A DNA stretch of 60,118 nucleotides from CAZEQK01 sp964514395 (GTDB taxonomy: Bacteria > Bacillota > Bacilli > Tepidibacillales > Tepidibacillaceae): the NCBI GenBank assembly GCA_964514395.1, contig CAZEQK010000019.1, positions 1 through 60,118 on the forward strand, in the 5' to 3' direction. How positions within the stretch are numbered: the stretch's first letter is position 1; the number at the start of each line of letters is the position of its first letter. The notes beneath the pieces were generated by a model, which was given only the letters and a program-made list of their open reading frames with translations, was not told the origin of the DNA and did no database searches. The translations under genes were made by a program, and so were the position numbers. This document shows positions 60,064 through 60,118 of the stretch, piece by piece.

Positions 60064-60118
60064 GCCTGGCAACGTCCTACTCTCCCAGGACCCTGCGGTC
60101 CAAGTACCTCACTGACTC
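60064..60118 (-). rRNA. rrf: 5S ribosomal RNA (3' part, cut by window edge)
   Basis: Read on the minus strand the sequence ends GGGAGAGTAGGACGTTGCCA followed by GGCG, the typical Firmicute 5S 3' end, preceded by GGTACTTGGACCGCAGGGTC. Only about 55 nt lie within the window. The innermost visible part (GAGTCAGTGAGG) deviates from the usual CAGCGCCGATGG, so it is a divergent 5S, consistent with the lineage not being close to B. subtilis. An rRNA operon upstream of ctsR is also the B. subtilis arrangement. Confidence 0.82.

Noticed and set aside
1..60118. CRISPR arrays, insertion sequences, prophage, tRNA genes, toxin-antitoxin or defence genes
   Set aside because: No direct-repeat arrays, transposase motifs, integrase motifs or cloverleaf-like sequences were seen; all intergenic gaps are short and explained by leaders, promoters or terminators.

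Overview
The window is a conserved chromosomal core segment of a low-G+C, endospore-forming member of the Bacillales. Gene order follows the Bacillus subtilis rrn-ctsR-to-gerD block almost gene for gene. The spore genes gerD, cwlD and sigH are present, and ctsR-mcsA-mcsB-clpC, disA and sigma-A-type promoters are all of the Firmicute kind. I cannot name the genus. The base composition, the 5S 3' end and the extra psd-pssA pair suggest a lineage at some distance from B. subtilis. All convincing genes except gerD lie on the minus strand, so the window reads biologically from right to left.

Right end to left. (1) 60118-58190: the 3' end of a 5S rRNA with its terminator, a HAD phosphatase and an MgtC-like membrane protein. 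(2) 58271-53640: the CtsR-controlled protein quality-control operon ctsR-mcsA-mcsB-clpC with a clear CtsR operator. (3) 53465-49580: radA-disA-psd-pssA (DNA repair/c-di-AMP and phosphatidylethanolamine synthesis). (4) 49511-40126: carD, yacL, ispD-ispF, gltX, a cysteine T-box, cysE-cysS, mrnC, rlmB, rae1 (yacP) and sigH. (5) 40021-36393: rpmG-secE-nusG, rplK-rplA, then an L10 leader with attenuator and rplJ-rplL. (6) 36348-23483: a 16S rRNA methyltransferase homologue, rpoB-rpoC, rplGB, rpsL-rpsG-fusA-tuf. (7) 23432-22566: one EamA-type transporter. (8) 22561-7385: the S10-spc-alpha ribosomal superoperon from rpsJ to rplQ, including secY, adk, map, infA and rpoA. (9) 7274-2970: the ECF vitamin-transporter module ecfA1-ecfA2-ecfT, truA, and rplM-rpsI behind an L13 leader. 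(10) 2893-1: cwlD, salA (mrp), the divergent germination gene gerD and a small unidentified gene.

The genes serve mainly translation, transcription and protein export. Stress proteolysis, sporulation/germination and precursor supply genes are interleaved. Regulation visible in the DNA includes several sigma-A promoters, one CtsR box, one T-box and structured leaders for L13, S10 and L10. It also includes two near-identical L1-type sites before rplK and rplA, and terminators that bound the transcription units.

I saw no mobile element, CRISPR array, tRNA gene or defence system, and no gene cluster that looks like a previously undescribed system. The observations worth a second look are regulatory: the duplicated L1 site, the T-box discriminator base, leader hairpins, and an inverted 5S-like fragment next to the rRNA operon.
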